A stretch of DNA of 64,000 nt from an uncultured Pseudomonadota bacterium (GCA_937996755.1 CALKUS010000175.1:1-64000); one strand, 5' to 3'; counted from the stretch's first letter, positions 16,879 through 26,440 are shown. The notes: generated by a model not told the origin, from the sequence alone. Numbers and translations are program-made.

Positions 16879-18272
16879 AGCGCGCACTCCTGGCGATCTC
16901 GCTGCTCTCGCTCGCGTCCGCACCTGCGCTCGCCGCCGCACGAATCGACCCGCCGACCATCGACGCCGCGGAATCGGCGCGCCTTGCCGCGGAGGTGAAG
17001 GCGGAGTTCATGCATGCGTGGCGCGGCTACCGCAAGTACGCGTGGGGCCACGACGAGCTGCTGCCGCTGTCGCGCAAGCCACGCGACTGGTACGGCAAGC
17101 CGTTGCTCATGACGCCCGTCGACGCGCTCGACACGTTGATCCTGATGGGCGAGAAGCAGGAGGCCGACGCCGCGCGCGAGCTGATCGCGACCAAGCTCGA
17201 CTTCGACCAGGACATCTCCGTCAAGAACTTCGAGATCACGATCCGGCTGCTCGGCGGGCTGTTGTCCGGCTACCAGATGACCGGCGACGAGCGCCTGCTC
17301 GCAAAGGCCACCGACCTCGGCACGCGACTGTTGCCCGCGTTCGGCTCGAAGACCGGCCTGCCGTACGTCAACGTGAACCTGCACAGCGGTGCGACTGACA
17401 ACACGAAGACGAATCCCGCCGAGACCGGCACGCTGCTGCTCGAGTTCGGGACGCTGTCGAAGCTGACCGGCGACCCGAAGTTCTTCGACGCCGCGAAGCG
17501 CGCGCTGGTGCAGACCTACGAGCGACGCTCGAAGCTCGACCTGGTCGGCTCGAGCATCGACGCCGATACGGGCGAGTGGCTGGACCGCGAATCGCACATC
17601 AGCGGCGGCATCGACTCGTACTACGAGTACCTCTGGAAGTGCCACCGCCTGTTCGGCGACGCGGACTGCCGCGCGATGTGGGACCGGAGCATCGCCGCCG
17701 CGAACGAGCACCTGGCCGACGAGGTCGACGGCGCGCTCTGGTACGGCTACGCGAATATGGACAGCGGCGCGCGCACGCACACCTGGTACGGCGCGCTCGA
17801 CGCATTCATGCCCGCGCTGCTCGCGGTCTCGGGCGACGTCGAGCGCGCCGCGCGGCTGCAGGCGTCGTCGTTCCGCATGTGGCGCCTCGAGGGCATCGAG
17901 CCGGAAGTGCTCGACTACAGGACGATGGAGGTCCCGTACGCCGGCTACGCGCTGCGTCCGGAAATCGTCGAGTCCACCTACTACCTCTACCAGGCCACGC
18001 ACGACGAGAAATACCTCGTCATGGGCCGCGCGCTGTTCCGCGACTTCGTCCGCCACTGCCGCACCGACGCCGGCTACGCCGCGCTCGAGAGCGTCGTGAC
18101 GAAGCAGCAGAAAGACCGCATGGAGAGCTACGTGATGGCCGAGACCTTCAAGTACTTCTACCTGCTGTTCGCGCCGCACGCACTGGACTTCGACGCCGTG
18201 ACGTTCAACACCGAAGCGCACCCGCTGCGGGCCACGTGGCACGGCGGCGCGGAGGCGCGGCACGGACAATGA
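16875..18272 (+). CDS. GH47 class I alpha-1,2-mannosidase, exported
   Basis: The 465-residue protein has a signal peptide (MKRALLAISLLSLASAPALA) and the GH47 (alpha/alpha)7 barrel. Signatures are TPVDALDTLILMG, NFEITIRLLGGLLSGYQMTG, GGIDSYYEYLWKCHRLFG, LRPEIVESTYYLYQ (catalytic base Glu) and the C-terminal FNTEAHPLR, whose Thr is the calcium ligand in eukaryotic enzymes. GH47 is abundant in the eukaryotic ER and Golgi, where it trims Man9 to Man5, but is uncommon in bacteria; a Caulobacter enzyme has been characterised. Here it is the last gene of a mannose catabolic operon, so it likely works in the periplasm or outside the cell on high-mannose glycans together with GH92. Confidence 0.93.
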   Translation: MKRALLAISLLSLASAPALAAARIDPPTIDAAESARLAAEVKAEFMHAWRGYRKYAWGHDELLPLSRKPRDWYGKPLLMTPVDALDTLILMGEKQEADAARELIATKLDFDQDISVKNFEITIRLLGGLLSGYQMTGDERLLAKATDLGTRLLPAFGSKTGLPYVNVNLHSGATDNTKTNPAETGTLLLEFGTLSKLTGDPKFFDAAKRALVQTYERRSKLDLVGSSIDADTGEWLDRESHISGGIDSYYEYLWKCHRLFGDADCRAMWDRSIAAANEHLADEVDGALWYGYANMDSGARTHTWYGALDAFMPALLAVSGDVERAARLQASSFRMWRLEGIEPEVLDYRTMEVPYAGYALRPEIVESTYYLYQATHDEKYLVMGRALFRDFVRHCRTDAGYAALESVVTKQQKDRMESYVMAETFKYFYLLFAPHALDFDAVTFNTEAHPLRATWHGGAEARHGQ

Positions 18273-18281
18273 CGGCGGCGA

Positions 18282-18295
18282 GCCGCTTCAGCGGC
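18282..18295 (+). terminator. Short hairpin after the mannoside operon
   Basis: GCCGC and GCGGC enclose TTCA ten bases after the GH47 stop. There is no T-run, so terminator function is only suggested by position. The remaining ~150 bases up to the next gene hold no other structure I can name. Confidence 0.3.
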
Positions 18296-18443
18296 GGCCC
18301 CGGATAGCCGTCACCGCCGAGTCGGTGCGTTTCGCGCACGCGACGCGCGCGCGCGCCGGACTGCCGGAGCATGTCGCGTTTTCCGCGGGAATCCCGTCTC
18401 GCTCGGACGCCGCGGCAATCCGCTCGGTTTCCGGAGACCACCC

Positions 18444-19331
18444 ATGAAGCTCGCTCGTTCATCGCTCCTCGGCTCGCTCGTGCTCGCGCTTTCGACGCTG
18501 CTGCCCGCGCAGGCTGCGCCACCCCCGACGGGCGCCGTCGCGGAAGGCCAGCTGCGTGCCCTGAACCACCGCTTCGTCGATGCGTTCGCCCGTCGCGACG
18601 CCGCGTTCATGGAGTCGCTCACGTCGAACGACTTCGTGCGCACGAGCGCGAGCGGCGTGTGGATGGACCGCGGCGCGCACATCGATTCCATCAGGACTTC
18701 GAAGGCGCACGACGTGGCTTACGACGACGTGCGCGTGCGCCTGTTCGGCGACGTTGCGATCCTGCACGCGGTCTTCAACGCGCTCGGCGACGACGGGCTG
18801 CCGGTGCGCGCGCGGTATACGGACGTGTACCAGTGGGACGGCACGGCGTGGAAGCTGGTCAGCGGCCAGAACACGCGGCTCGCGGCGACTGCGGAAGTCG
18901 CGCAGCGCACGGCGGCGGTGCCGCCGCACGCGCCCTGGGCCGGCACCGATCCGACGGGCGACGACGACGCGGTGTTGCGCCAGCTCAACGAGGGCTACGT
19001 GGACGCGTTCCGTCGCGCCGACGTCGCCTGGTACGCCGCACACCTCGCGCCGGACTACGTGGTCGTGAACCCCGATGGCTCATTCGGCGACCGCGGCGCA
19101 GCGCTGTCCGACTTCGCGAAGCCGATCTTCGCCGAGAAGCTCGCCACGTTTCCCGTCGACGAAGTGCGCATCCGTCGATTCGGCGACACCGCCGTCATCC
19201 ACGCGCAGAACGACTACACGCGCAAGGACGGAACCCGCGGCGTGAGCCGCTACACGGACATCTGGCAGAAGCGGGACGGCCGCTGGGTCTGCATCGCCGC
19301 GCACATCACGCCGCTGCCGGTGGAACGCTGA
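18444..19331 (+). CDS. Exported protein with two SnoaL-like (DUF4440) domains
   Basis: The 295-residue protein has a signal peptide (MKLARSSLLGSLVLALSTLLPAQA) followed by two copies of an NTF2-like module of ~125 residues. Each copy has the pattern LNHRFVDAFARRDAAFMESL or LNEGYVDAFRRADVAWYAAH, then RLFGDVAILHA or RRFGDTAVIHA, then a Trp-rich end (DVYQWDGTAWKLV, DIWQKRDGRWVCI). Such cone-shaped folds bind small hydrophobic ligands or act as enzymes. No catalytic function can be assigned. The gene stands alone downstream of the mannoside operon with a 171-base gap and a GGAGACC ribosome-binding site. Confidence 0.85.
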   Translation: MKLARSSLLGSLVLALSTLLPAQAAPPPTGAVAEGQLRALNHRFVDAFARRDAAFMESLTSNDFVRTSASGVWMDRGAHIDSIRTSKAHDVAYDDVRVRLFGDVAILHAVFNALGDDGLPVRARYTDVYQWDGTAWKLVSGQNTRLAATAEVAQRTAAVPPHAPWAGTDPTGDDDAVLRQLNEGYVDAFRRADVAWYAAHLAPDYVVVNPDGSFGDRGAALSDFAKPIFAEKLATFPVDEVRIRRFGDTAVIHAQNDYTRKDGTRGVSRYTDIWQKRDGRWVCIAAHITPLPVER

Positions 19332-19591
19332 GCGCTCCAGGGGATGCCGTCGACACCCGGGCGGCAGGGAGTGGAGAGGCCGGGGGAAGTCCTCTCATCC
19401 GCGACGGGTGCCGACGGCGTTGAACCGCTGTCCGGATCGAGACGCGAAGTGGCGCGAATCCGGGACATCGCATCGCGCGGAGGCCGCCGCCGCCGCATCG
19501 ACCGCGCGCGGCGTCCGTTGTCCCGATCGCCGGCCGGTTCACGTCCTCGTGGACAAGCGCCGGCGTTCGGCGCGGCAAGAAGGAGATCGTG

Positions 19592-20038
19592 ATGCGTTAC
19601 CTTTCGACCGTTGCGGCAGCGCTGCTGCTCGCCGGCACCGCCTTTGCCTCGCCGGCCGATGCCGACACCATCAGCGTGGGCGCGGATTCGTCGTGCGACT
19701 TCCACTCGCTGGATCGTGCGATCGACGCCCTCGCCCGTACCCCCGGGCAACACCGCATCCGGCTGGCCCGCAACCTGGTGCAGGTGCTCACGGACGCGGA
19801 GCGCGTGCCGCACGGCGTGCAGCTGGTCGGCGGCTACTCGAACTGCGCCGACCAGACCGCACTCGGCTACACCGAGGTGCGGATGCTGCGGTCGCCGTCG
19901 CCGGACCTGCTCGCCGGCGCGAACCGCGTGCGATTCGAGACCGGCGATCCTGCCCGGCTCTCGCTCAAGCCTGCTGCCGCCCGGGATAGCAGGCGCGAAG
20001 CCGAATCGATGTTGCAGATGTCGCGTGTTGCCCGATGA
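19592..20038 (+). CDS. Truncated beta-helix exported protein (N-terminal domain only)
   Basis: The 148-residue product has a signal peptide (MRYLSTVAAALLLAGTAFA) followed by a segment parallel to the beginnings of the beta-helix proteins at 23605 and 44149: VGADSSCDFHSLDRAIDALA, then VQLVGGYSNCADQTALGYTEVRM. In those paralogues this segment is followed by hundreds of residues of beta-helix repeats and a GFE tail; here the frame ends after ~60 more unrelated residues. The start at 19592 has AAGGAG at the right distance; a GTG one codon earlier is the alternative. It is either a decayed gene or a short independent protein. Confidence 0.6.
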   Translation: MRYLSTVAAALLLAGTAFASPADADTISVGADSSCDFHSLDRAIDALARTPGQHRIRLARNLVQVLTDAERVPHGVQLVGGYSNCADQTALGYTEVRMLRSPSPDLLAGANRVRFETGDPARLSLKPAAARDSRREAESMLQMSRVAR

Positions 20039-20211
20039 ACGGGAAGCAGGACGCCGTTCGTCGCGAACCCGCAATAACTTTGCGACAGCGGCCGCAGGCG
20101 TCGCCGTGTACGCTGCGGCCCCTGTCCTGTCGAGGCGCGTTCGCAGCCGATCGTGTCGTCGCATCTCGCGCCGCGAGTCGTTTCGTGCGCCCGGCAGGTA
20201 GACCCGCGCCC

Positions 20212-20742
20212 ATGCCGGAATCCGCGATGCCCCTGCCGTCCAACGACGCACTGTTCGCCACCGTCTACGCCAGGCTGAAGGCACTCGCGAGCCGCCAGAT
20301 CGATCGCAACGGCTACTCCACGCTCGAGACCACGGCGCTGGTACACGAGCTGTACCTGCGCATGGCGGGGCGCGACACGTTCGCGCCCGACGAGATCGCC
20401 CGCTTCTTCGGCTACGCAGCGAAGGCGATGCGCAACATCCTCACCGACCGGGCGCGCCATCGCCTGGCGCAGAAATCCGGTGGCCAGTGGGCGCGCGTGA
20501 CGCTCACTGCGCAGCCCGATGCGGAGCTGGCGAACGACGAGGCGGCCGTCGACGTGCTGGCGCTCGACGAAGCGATCGTGGGGCTCGAGGGCGAGGACGC
20601 GCGCGCCGCCCAGGTCGTGCAGTTGCGCTACTTCGCGGGCCTGACGCTCGAGCAGGTGGCGGAAGTGATGGACCTCAACCGGCGCACGATTACCCGCGAC
20701 TGGAACTACGCGCGCGCGTTCCTTCGTGCGCGGCTCGCCTGA
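20212..20742 (+). CDS. ECF43-like RNA polymerase sigma factor (Sig-70_ECF family)
   Basis: The 176-residue protein belongs to the ECF sigma factor type usually paired with Ser/Thr kinases. Region 2 contains LETTALVHELYLRMAG in place of the acidic DLVQE motif of ordinary sigma factors, then FFGYAAKAMRNILTDRARHR. Region 4 holds VVQLRYFAGLTLEQVAEVMDLNRRTITRDW. In the EcfP/PknT pair of Vibrio parahaemolyticus, phosphorylation of a Thr in this segment replaces the missing negative charge and activates the factor; Thr40/Thr41 here are candidates by position. The kinase gene begins eight bases downstream. The ATG at 20212 was preferred; 20227 is also possible. Confidence 0.85.
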   Translation: MPESAMPLPSNDALFATVYARLKALASRQIDRNGYSTLETTALVHELYLRMAGRDTFAPDEIARFFGYAAKAMRNILTDRARHRLAQKSGGQWARVTLTAQPDAELANDEAAVDVLALDEAIVGLEGEDARAAQVVQLRYFAGLTLEQVAEVMDLNRRTITRDWNYARAFLRARLA

Positions 20743-20750
20743 GGCTTCCG

Positions 20751-23528
20751 GTGAACCCGCCGCCGCAATCGCGTCGCGAATGGTTCGAAGCGGCGCTCGA
20801 GCAGCCCGAAGCACTGCGGCGCGCATTCCTCGACCGCCATTGCGCCGACGCCGGGATGCGCGAAGCGGTGTCGGCGCTGCTCGAGGCGCACGTCGGCGAG
20901 AACGACGATGCGATCGAGCGTTCGCTGGCGAACGCCGTCGAGACGCTCGCCGAAGCGCGGCCCGCTCCCGAAGCCGCCGAGCTGGTCGGCTCCGAGGTCG
21001 GCGGTTACGTCCTGACGCGCGTGTTGGGCCAGGGCGGATCGTCGGTCGTGTTCTGCGGCGAGCGCAGCGACGGGGCGGTGCGCCAGAGGGTGGCGATCAA
21101 GCTGTTCCGTCGCGCGCTGCTCACCGCGGACGAGCGCGCGCGCTTCACGCGCGAGCGCATGGCGCTCGCCCGGCTCACGCATCCGGCCATCGCACGCCAG
21201 CTCGATGGCGGAATCACGCCCAACGGGTTGCCCTACATCGCGCTAGAGCTCGTGGACGGCGAGCGACTGCTCGACTACGCGCGCAGCGCAAGGCTGGCGG
21301 TGCGTGCTCGGCTCGCCCTGATGATCGACGTGTGTCGCGCGGTCGAGGCCGCGCACCGCGCGCTGATCGTGCATCGCGACCTGAAGCCATCGAACGTGCT
21401 CGTCACGCGCGAGGGTCACGTCAAGCTGGTCGATTTCGGCATCGCCAAGTTCCTCGACGAGGAGGCCGACTCCACGCGCACGGGGCATCACGCGCTGACG
21501 CCCGCCTACGCCGCTCCAGAGCAGTTCGCGCGCGGCCAGATCACGACCGCCACCGACGTCTATGCACTCGGCGTGCTGCTCGGCGAGCTGCTCGTGGGGC
21601 TGCGCCTCTCCGGCGACACCACGAGCACGCCGAGCGCGCTGATCACCGTCGACATGGAAGCCGCTTTGCCGGCGCCGCCACGCATCCTGCGGCGCCTCAT
21701 GCGCGGCGACCTCGACAACGTGGTGCTCAAGGCGATCGCGCCGGAGCCGGAGCGCCGCTACCCATCGGCCGCCGAGCTCGCGGCGGACCTGCGGCGCTAC
21801 CTCGACCTGCAACCGGTGAGCGCGCACCCGCCCTCGCGCTGGTATCGCGCGCGCAAGTTCGCGCAGCGGCATGCGGGCGGCGTACTCGTGTCGGCGGTCG
21901 CGTTGCTCGCGATCGTCGCCAGCCTCGGCGTCGCGCTGTGGTCCGCGAAGCAGGCGCGCGACGAGGCACGGCGCGCGACCGTCGTGAGCAACTTCATGGG
22001 TTCGGTGTTCACGGCGGCCGAAGCCGAGCTGCCGCGCGACCAGCGTCCGCGCATCGAGGATCTGATCTCCGCAGCAACGCGTCGCCTGGCCGTCGACGAC
22101 ACGCTGGGCGACCGCGCGCGGATCGACCTCGAGCTCGCGCTGGCGCGCGTCGGGCTGTCGGTCGGCGACGAGGCATCGACGAAGGCGCTGCTCGGATCGG
22201 CCGGCACGCTCGTGGCGAGGACCTACGAAGCCGACGACGCCCCGGCGATCGAGCTCGCGTCGCTGCGCGCCGGCCTGGCCCTGCGCGACAACGCGGCGCA
22301 GGTCGCGCTCGGGCTGCTCGAGCCGCAGCGCGACGCCCTGCTGGCGCGTCGCGACGAGCGCGCCGTCGAAGCGCTGTTGCGCCTGGCACAGGCGTACAAC
22401 GATGTCGGCCGCAACGACGACAGCCAGGCGACGCTCGATGCGTTGCGCCGGGCCCTCGAGGGCGATCCCGATGCCGCGCCGGCGACCGTGCTGTCGGTGC
22501 TGATCCACGAGGCCAACTTCCATACCGCCAACCATCGCTTCGCGCTGGGACTCGAGCGCGGTGAGCGCGCGTTGCGCTACTGGCGGCAAACCGGCTCGCC
22601 GGCCGATGCGCGCACACTCTGGCTCTACGAGGCCATCGCCAACGCCGCGAGCTCGATGGGCGACCAGTTGCGCGCGGAGGCCGCGTATCGCGACGCGCTG
22701 GCGCTCGCGGCGCGGATCTACGACAAGCCGCATCCGATGGTGGCGTGGCTGACCGGCCTGTACGGCAGCTTCCTCGTCGGGCAGGGTCGCTATGCCGACG
22801 CCGAGGAATACGTGTCGCGCGGCCTGGACATGCGCATCGCACTGCACGGCGAAGACGCACCCGAGACGATATTCGCGCTCGCCGCCATGGGCCGCCTGCG
22901 CGGCAGCCAGCGGCGCATGGACGAGGCGCTCGCCTACGCGGATCGCGGCGTCGCGTCGTGCCTGCGCACGCAGCTCGCACACAACGCCTGCACGGGCGTG
23001 CTGCTGTTCCGTGCGCAACTGCACGGCATCGCTGCGCGATTCGGCGCGGCGAAGGCGGATCTCGACGCCGCGCTCGTCGTGCAACGGAAGATCAGCCGCG
23101 ACGACGATCCGCAGATGGCGCGCATCTGGGGCACGATCGCCGAGATCGAGGAAAAGCAGGCGCACCACGTGGCGGCCCTCGCTGCCGCCGATCGCGCGCT
23201 CGCGATCGAGCGATCGGCGGGTGGCGGTTACTGGGCCGACGAAATGATGGCGCAGTACTGGCGTGCCAGTGCGCTGTTCGGGCTCGGGCGCAACGCGGAA
23301 GCGCTGGCGGCGATCCTCGACCTCGAGCCGCGCTTCGCCGCGGCGGCGCCGACGAACACGCGACGTTACGGCATGCTCGCGCTCAAGGCGCGCGCGCTGG
23401 ACGCTGCCGGGCGATATGCGGAAGCCGCAGTCGCCGCGCGTGGCGCGCTCGCGCTCGAGCGCAAGCCCACGGTGCCCGACCCCGCGTTGCGCGCGGAGCT
23501 CGAGCGACTTTCCTCGGCGGAGCGATAG
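20751..23528 (+). CDS. Membrane Ser/Thr kinase with TPR sensor region, partner of the ECF sigma factor
   Basis: The 925-residue protein has a Hanks-type kinase domain (residues ~86-350) with all key residues: glycine loop GQGGSSVVF, VAIK Lys117, HRDLKPSN Asp210 and DFG Asp228. One transmembrane helix (~376-397) follows, then ~520 residues of helical TPR-like repeats (for example AEAAYRDALALAARIYDKPH and ADAEEYVSRGLDMRIALHGE) on the periplasmic side by topology. An N-terminal helical segment (~1-80) precedes the kinase. It starts at GTG 20751, eight bases after the sigma factor stop, and most likely phosphorylates that factor in response to an envelope signal. A beta-helix exported protein follows directly. 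Confidence 0.9.
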   Translation: MNPPPQSRREWFEAALEQPEALRRAFLDRHCADAGMREAVSALLEAHVGENDDAIERSLANAVETLAEARPAPEAAELVGSEVGGYVLTRVLGQGGSSVVFCGERSDGAVRQRVAIKLFRRALLTADERARFTRERMALARLTHPAIARQLDGGITPNGLPYIALELVDGERLLDYARSARLAVRARLALMIDVCRAVEAAHRALIVHRDLKPSNVLVTREGHVKLVDFGIAKFLDEEADSTRTGHHALTPAYAAPEQFARGQITTATDVYALGVLLGELLVGLRLSGDTTSTPSALITVDMEAALPAPPRILRRLMRGDLDNVVLKAIAPEPERRYPSAAELAADLRRYLDLQPVSAHPPSRWYRARKFAQRHAGGVLVSAVALLAIVASLGVALWSAKQARDEARRATVVSNFMGSVFTAAEAELPRDQRPRIEDLISAATRRLAVDDTLGDRARIDLELALARVGLSVGDEASTKALLGSAGTLVARTYEADDAPAIELASLRAGLALRDNAAQVALGLLEPQRDALLARRDERAVEALLRLAQAYNDVGRNDDSQATLDALRRALEGDPDAAPATVLSVLIHEANFHTANHRFALGLERGERALRYWRQTGSPADARTLWLYEAIANAASSMGDQLRAEAAYRDALALAARIYDKPHPMVAWLTGLYGSFLVGQGRYADAEEYVSRGLDMRIALHGEDAPETIFALAAMGRLRGSQRRMDEALAYADRGVASCLRTQLAHNACTGVLLFRAQLHGIAARFGAAKADLDAALVVQRKISRDDDPQMARIWGTIAEIEEKQAHHVAALAAADRALAIERSAGGGYWADEMMAQYWRASALFGLGRNAEALAAILDLEPRFAAAAPTNTRRYGMLALKARALDAAGRYAEAAVAARGALALERKPTVPDPALRAELERLSSAER

Positions 23529-23604
23529 TCGACCTACCTCGTCGATGTCCCGGTCTGCGGCTGTTGCGCGTCTTCGAACGCACAACTCCCAGGCGCAGGC
23601 CATC

Positions 23605-25533
23605 ATGTCGAGATTCCCGATCCACTATTCCCGCGCGCAAGGCGCGGCGCTCGCCGTTGCTCTCGCGCTGACCGCCGTGGTGGGGTCGACGGCGTCGGCA
23701 GGGCCCTGCATCGGCTGCTTCGGCGTGGTCACGGTCGGCAGGTCCGGCCTCGGCGCGAACTGCTCGACCGCGTCGCTTCAGGATGCCATCAACAAGGCGA
23801 AGCTGCCCGAGTGGGCCGACGAGGTCTGGGTCACGAACGACGTGCTCAACGGCGAATACCGCGTGGGCACCGTCAACATCGACAACCAGGACGTCACGAT
23901 CATCGGCGGGTTCGACGACTGCCTCGATGCGACGCCCGGCGGCTTCACCACCATCAGTGGCGCCGGCGGTCAGACCAACTCGGTGTTCACGATCCGTGGC
24001 ACCTCGAACGTGACGATGCAGGGCCTGGTCGTGACGGGCGGCGACGACGATCCCGACAGCGACGGCGGCGGCATCGACTTCAAGGGGAACGGCAGCCTCA
24101 CGTTGACGAAGATGCGCATCATCGAGAACGTGGCCGGCTACGGCGGCGGAATCCTCGCCGGCACGGACGCGTTCTCGCTGGTCGTGAACGTGCTCGACGA
24201 CGTGCTCATCGCCGACAACACCGCCTACGTCAACGGCGGCGGCATCCACGTGCTGGGCGCAACGCTCAACGTGACCGGCAACGGCGTGGGCATCCATCGC
24301 AATCGCGCAGTGGGCGTGAACGGCAGCCAGGGTCGCGGCGGCGGCATCTACCTGAAGATTCCCGCCGATGCCGAGATCAGCGCGACCGGTTTCACGCTGT
24401 TCAACGAGTTCCCGGTGTTCTACGCCAACCGCGCGCGACAGGGCGGCGCCATCGCAGCGGTCGGCGCGGACAACTTCAACGGCGCCGCCTACGTGCGCAT
24501 CTCGCCCGGCGTGCTCGGCGGCCCGTTCGTGTTCCAGGACAACCAGGCCGACGTGGAAGGCGGTGCGCTGTTCTCGGGCGCCACGAGCGTCGGTGTCACC
24601 ATCAACACGTCGTCGTCGGGATGGTTCTGCGCCTACGACACCGCGTTTCGCGGCAACACGGCACCCGATGGCGCGGCGATCTACTACGACAGTGCGCAAT
24701 CGATCACCGACAACAACGAACAGGGTTACCTGAGCATCAACGGCGGGCCCGGCTGTGGTGGCCCGCCGGTACGGCGTTGCCCCGCGGGCAACGCCTGCAA
24801 CGAGTTCTCGGGCAATCGCACCGTGCGGGCCGACAACGGTGCGCGCACGAACGGCGCCGTCGCCGAGTTCGAGGGGAGCGTCGGTCGCTTCGAGAACCGC
24901 GGCGCGGTGTTCAAGGACAACATCGCCGGCAGCCTGGTGCACTTCGGCGACGGCCTCGACGGCAGCCTGCTCCAGCTCCTGAACTGCGTGATGGTGATGA
25001 ACGATCTTTCCGGGCCGGCCGTGGACTCGGATGCGGACGAGACGATGCTTCGCCATTGCACCATCGCGGACAACGCACTGGGCGGGCAGTTCGTGCTGCG
25101 CATCGTCGAGTCGGCGGCAACCGGCAACGAGCACGTGGCGAGCATCACGAACAGCATCATCGCGCAGCCCGGCAAGACGTCGCTCGATCTCGGTGGTGCC
25201 GCCGACCAGACGCTGATCCGGTACGTGCTGGCCAGCGAGATCGCGAGCCTGCGGGCCGGGGCGTCCGGCGGCACGGTGTTCATCGGCAACCCGGCGTTCG
25301 AGAATCCGACGCTCGGCGACTATCGACCGCGCGACAACGCGATCGCCGTCGACTACGCGCCGGCCGTGTTCCCGGACGGCACGTTCGACGGCTTCGTGTT
25401 CGACGTCCTGCGCAATCCGCGTTCGGTGGACCTGCCGCAGATGAACTTCAGCGGCGAGCGCGACCTCGGCGCCTATGAGCGGCAGACCGCGCGGCCCGAC
25501 CTGCTGTTCGCCAACGGCTTCGAGAACCCCTGA
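23605..25533 (+). CDS. Exported right-handed beta-helix protein with C-terminal GFE tail
   Basis: The 642-residue protein has a signal peptide ending STASA, a Cys-containing N-terminal module (ANCSTASLQDAINKAKL, IIGGFDDCLDATPGG), then many beta-helix turns recognisable by repeating GGGI and N-x-A units (DGGGIDFKGNGSL, YGGGILAGTD, NGGGIHVLGA, RGGGIYLKI, EGGALFSGA). It ends RDLGAYERQT and LLFANGFENP. The overall plan matches polymorphic-membrane-protein-like or pectate-lyase-like adhesins and enzymes, but no catalytic residues are evident. The tail recurs in other exported proteins in this window. It follows the kinase gene by 76 bases and could be part of that unit's regulon. Confidence 0.85.
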   Translation: MSRFPIHYSRAQGAALAVALALTAVVGSTASAGPCIGCFGVVTVGRSGLGANCSTASLQDAINKAKLPEWADEVWVTNDVLNGEYRVGTVNIDNQDVTIIGGFDDCLDATPGGFTTISGAGGQTNSVFTIRGTSNVTMQGLVVTGGDDDPDSDGGGIDFKGNGSLTLTKMRIIENVAGYGGGILAGTDAFSLVVNVLDDVLIADNTAYVNGGGIHVLGATLNVTGNGVGIHRNRAVGVNGSQGRGGGIYLKIPADAEISATGFTLFNEFPVFYANRARQGGAIAAVGADNFNGAAYVRISPGVLGGPFVFQDNQADVEGGALFSGATSVGVTINTSSSGWFCAYDTAFRGNTAPDGAAIYYDSAQSITDNNEQGYLSINGGPGCGGPPVRRCPAGNACNEFSGNRTVRADNGARTNGAVAEFEGSVGRFENRGAVFKDNIAGSLVHFGDGLDGSLLQLLNCVMVMNDLSGPAVDSDADETMLRHCTIADNALGGQFVLRIVESAATGNEHVASITNSIIAQPGKTSLDLGGAADQTLIRYVLASEIASLRAGASGGTVFIGNPAFENPTLGDYRPRDNAIAVDYAPAVFPDGTFDGFVFDVLRNPRSVDLPQMNFSGERDLGAYERQTARPDLLFANGFENP

Positions 25534-25572
25534 CGTCGCCGGCAACGACGGCAGGGCGGGACGGGCAGTGGA

Positions 25573-26265
25573 TCAGGCCAACCCCGCGTAGACCGACTGG
25601 ACCTCGTCGTCGGCGTCCAGCGCCTGCAGGAACGCTTCGACTTCCTCGAGCTCGGCGCCGCTGAGGCTCACGGGGTTCTTCGGGCGCCAGCCGATGTACG
25701 CCTTCTGCACGGTGTAGCCGAAGTTGGGCAGCGCCTTCTGGACGGCGTCGAGGTCGGTGGGCGCGGTGTAGAACGTCACGCCGTCGTCGGTGGACAGGTC
25801 CTGCGCGCCCGCTTCGATCGCGGCGCTCTCCGGGTCGGCCTTCGGGTCGTTCGCTTCGGCTTCGATCATGCCGAGGTGCTCGAAGTCCCAGCTCACCGAG
25901 CCGGCGTTGCCGAGCTGGCCCTTGCGGAACAGCACGCGGATGGACGACGCGGCGCGGTTCGCGTTGTCGGTCAGGCACTCGACGATCACCGGCACGCGAT
26001 GCGGCGCGAAGCCTTCGTAGGTCAGCTTCTCGTATTGCGCGCCGTCGTCGAGCAGGCCCGCGCCCTTCTTGATCGCACGCTCGACCGTGTCGCGCGGCAT
26101 CGACATCTTCTTCGCCTGCTCGATCGCCAGCCGCAGCCGCGAGTTCATCGCGGGATCGGCGCCGGCGCGTGCCGCCACCGAGATTTCACGCGAGAGCTTC
26201 GTGAACACGCTGCCGCGCGCGTTCGCGTTCTGTTCCTTGATCTTCGTCTTCCACTGGGCGCCCAT
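25573..26265 (-). CDS. YebC/PmpR/TACO1 family protein
   Basis: The 230-residue protein has the three-domain YebC fold: an N-terminal segment ([20 protein letters not shown]), [35 protein letters not shown], then [19 protein letters not shown] and [16 protein letters not shown]. The N-terminus (MGAQWK) differs from the canonical MAGHSKW, so it looks like the second, divergent paralogue rather than the one beside ruvC. YebC proteins were long called transcription regulators; recent work links family members to translation of difficult sequences. Its start at 26265 is followed upstream by an A-rich stretch. It is convergent with the beta-helix gene before it. Confidence 0.9.
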   Translation of the reverse strand: MGAQWKTKIKEQNANARGSVFTKLSREISVAARAGADPAMNSRLRLAIEQAKKMSMPRDTVERAIKKGAGLLDDGAQYEKLTYEGFAPHRVPVIVECLTDNANRAASSIRVLFRKGQLGNAGSVSWDFEHLGMIEAEANDPKADPESAAIEAGAQDLSTDDGVTFYTAPTDLDAVQKALPNFGYTVQKAYIGWRPKNPVSLSGAELEEVEAFLQALDADDEVQSVYAGLA

Positions 26266-26440
26266 CGAAAAACACCTGCAAAACGGGAAAGGGGGCGATT
26301 TTAGCCGCTCGCCGGCCGATTTTTCAGCGCCGGCCCGGATCGCGCCTTCACGGACGCCCGATACCGGCGGCGTCGCGAGGCGCGACAATGCACCGGCCCG
26401 ACGATGCCGCCGCGGTGGCGGCAGGGCGGTACCGGAATCC

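Noticed and set aside
18273..18443. Riboswitch or small RNA after the mannoside operon
   Set aside because: GC-rich short hairpins exist, but no known class could be recognised.
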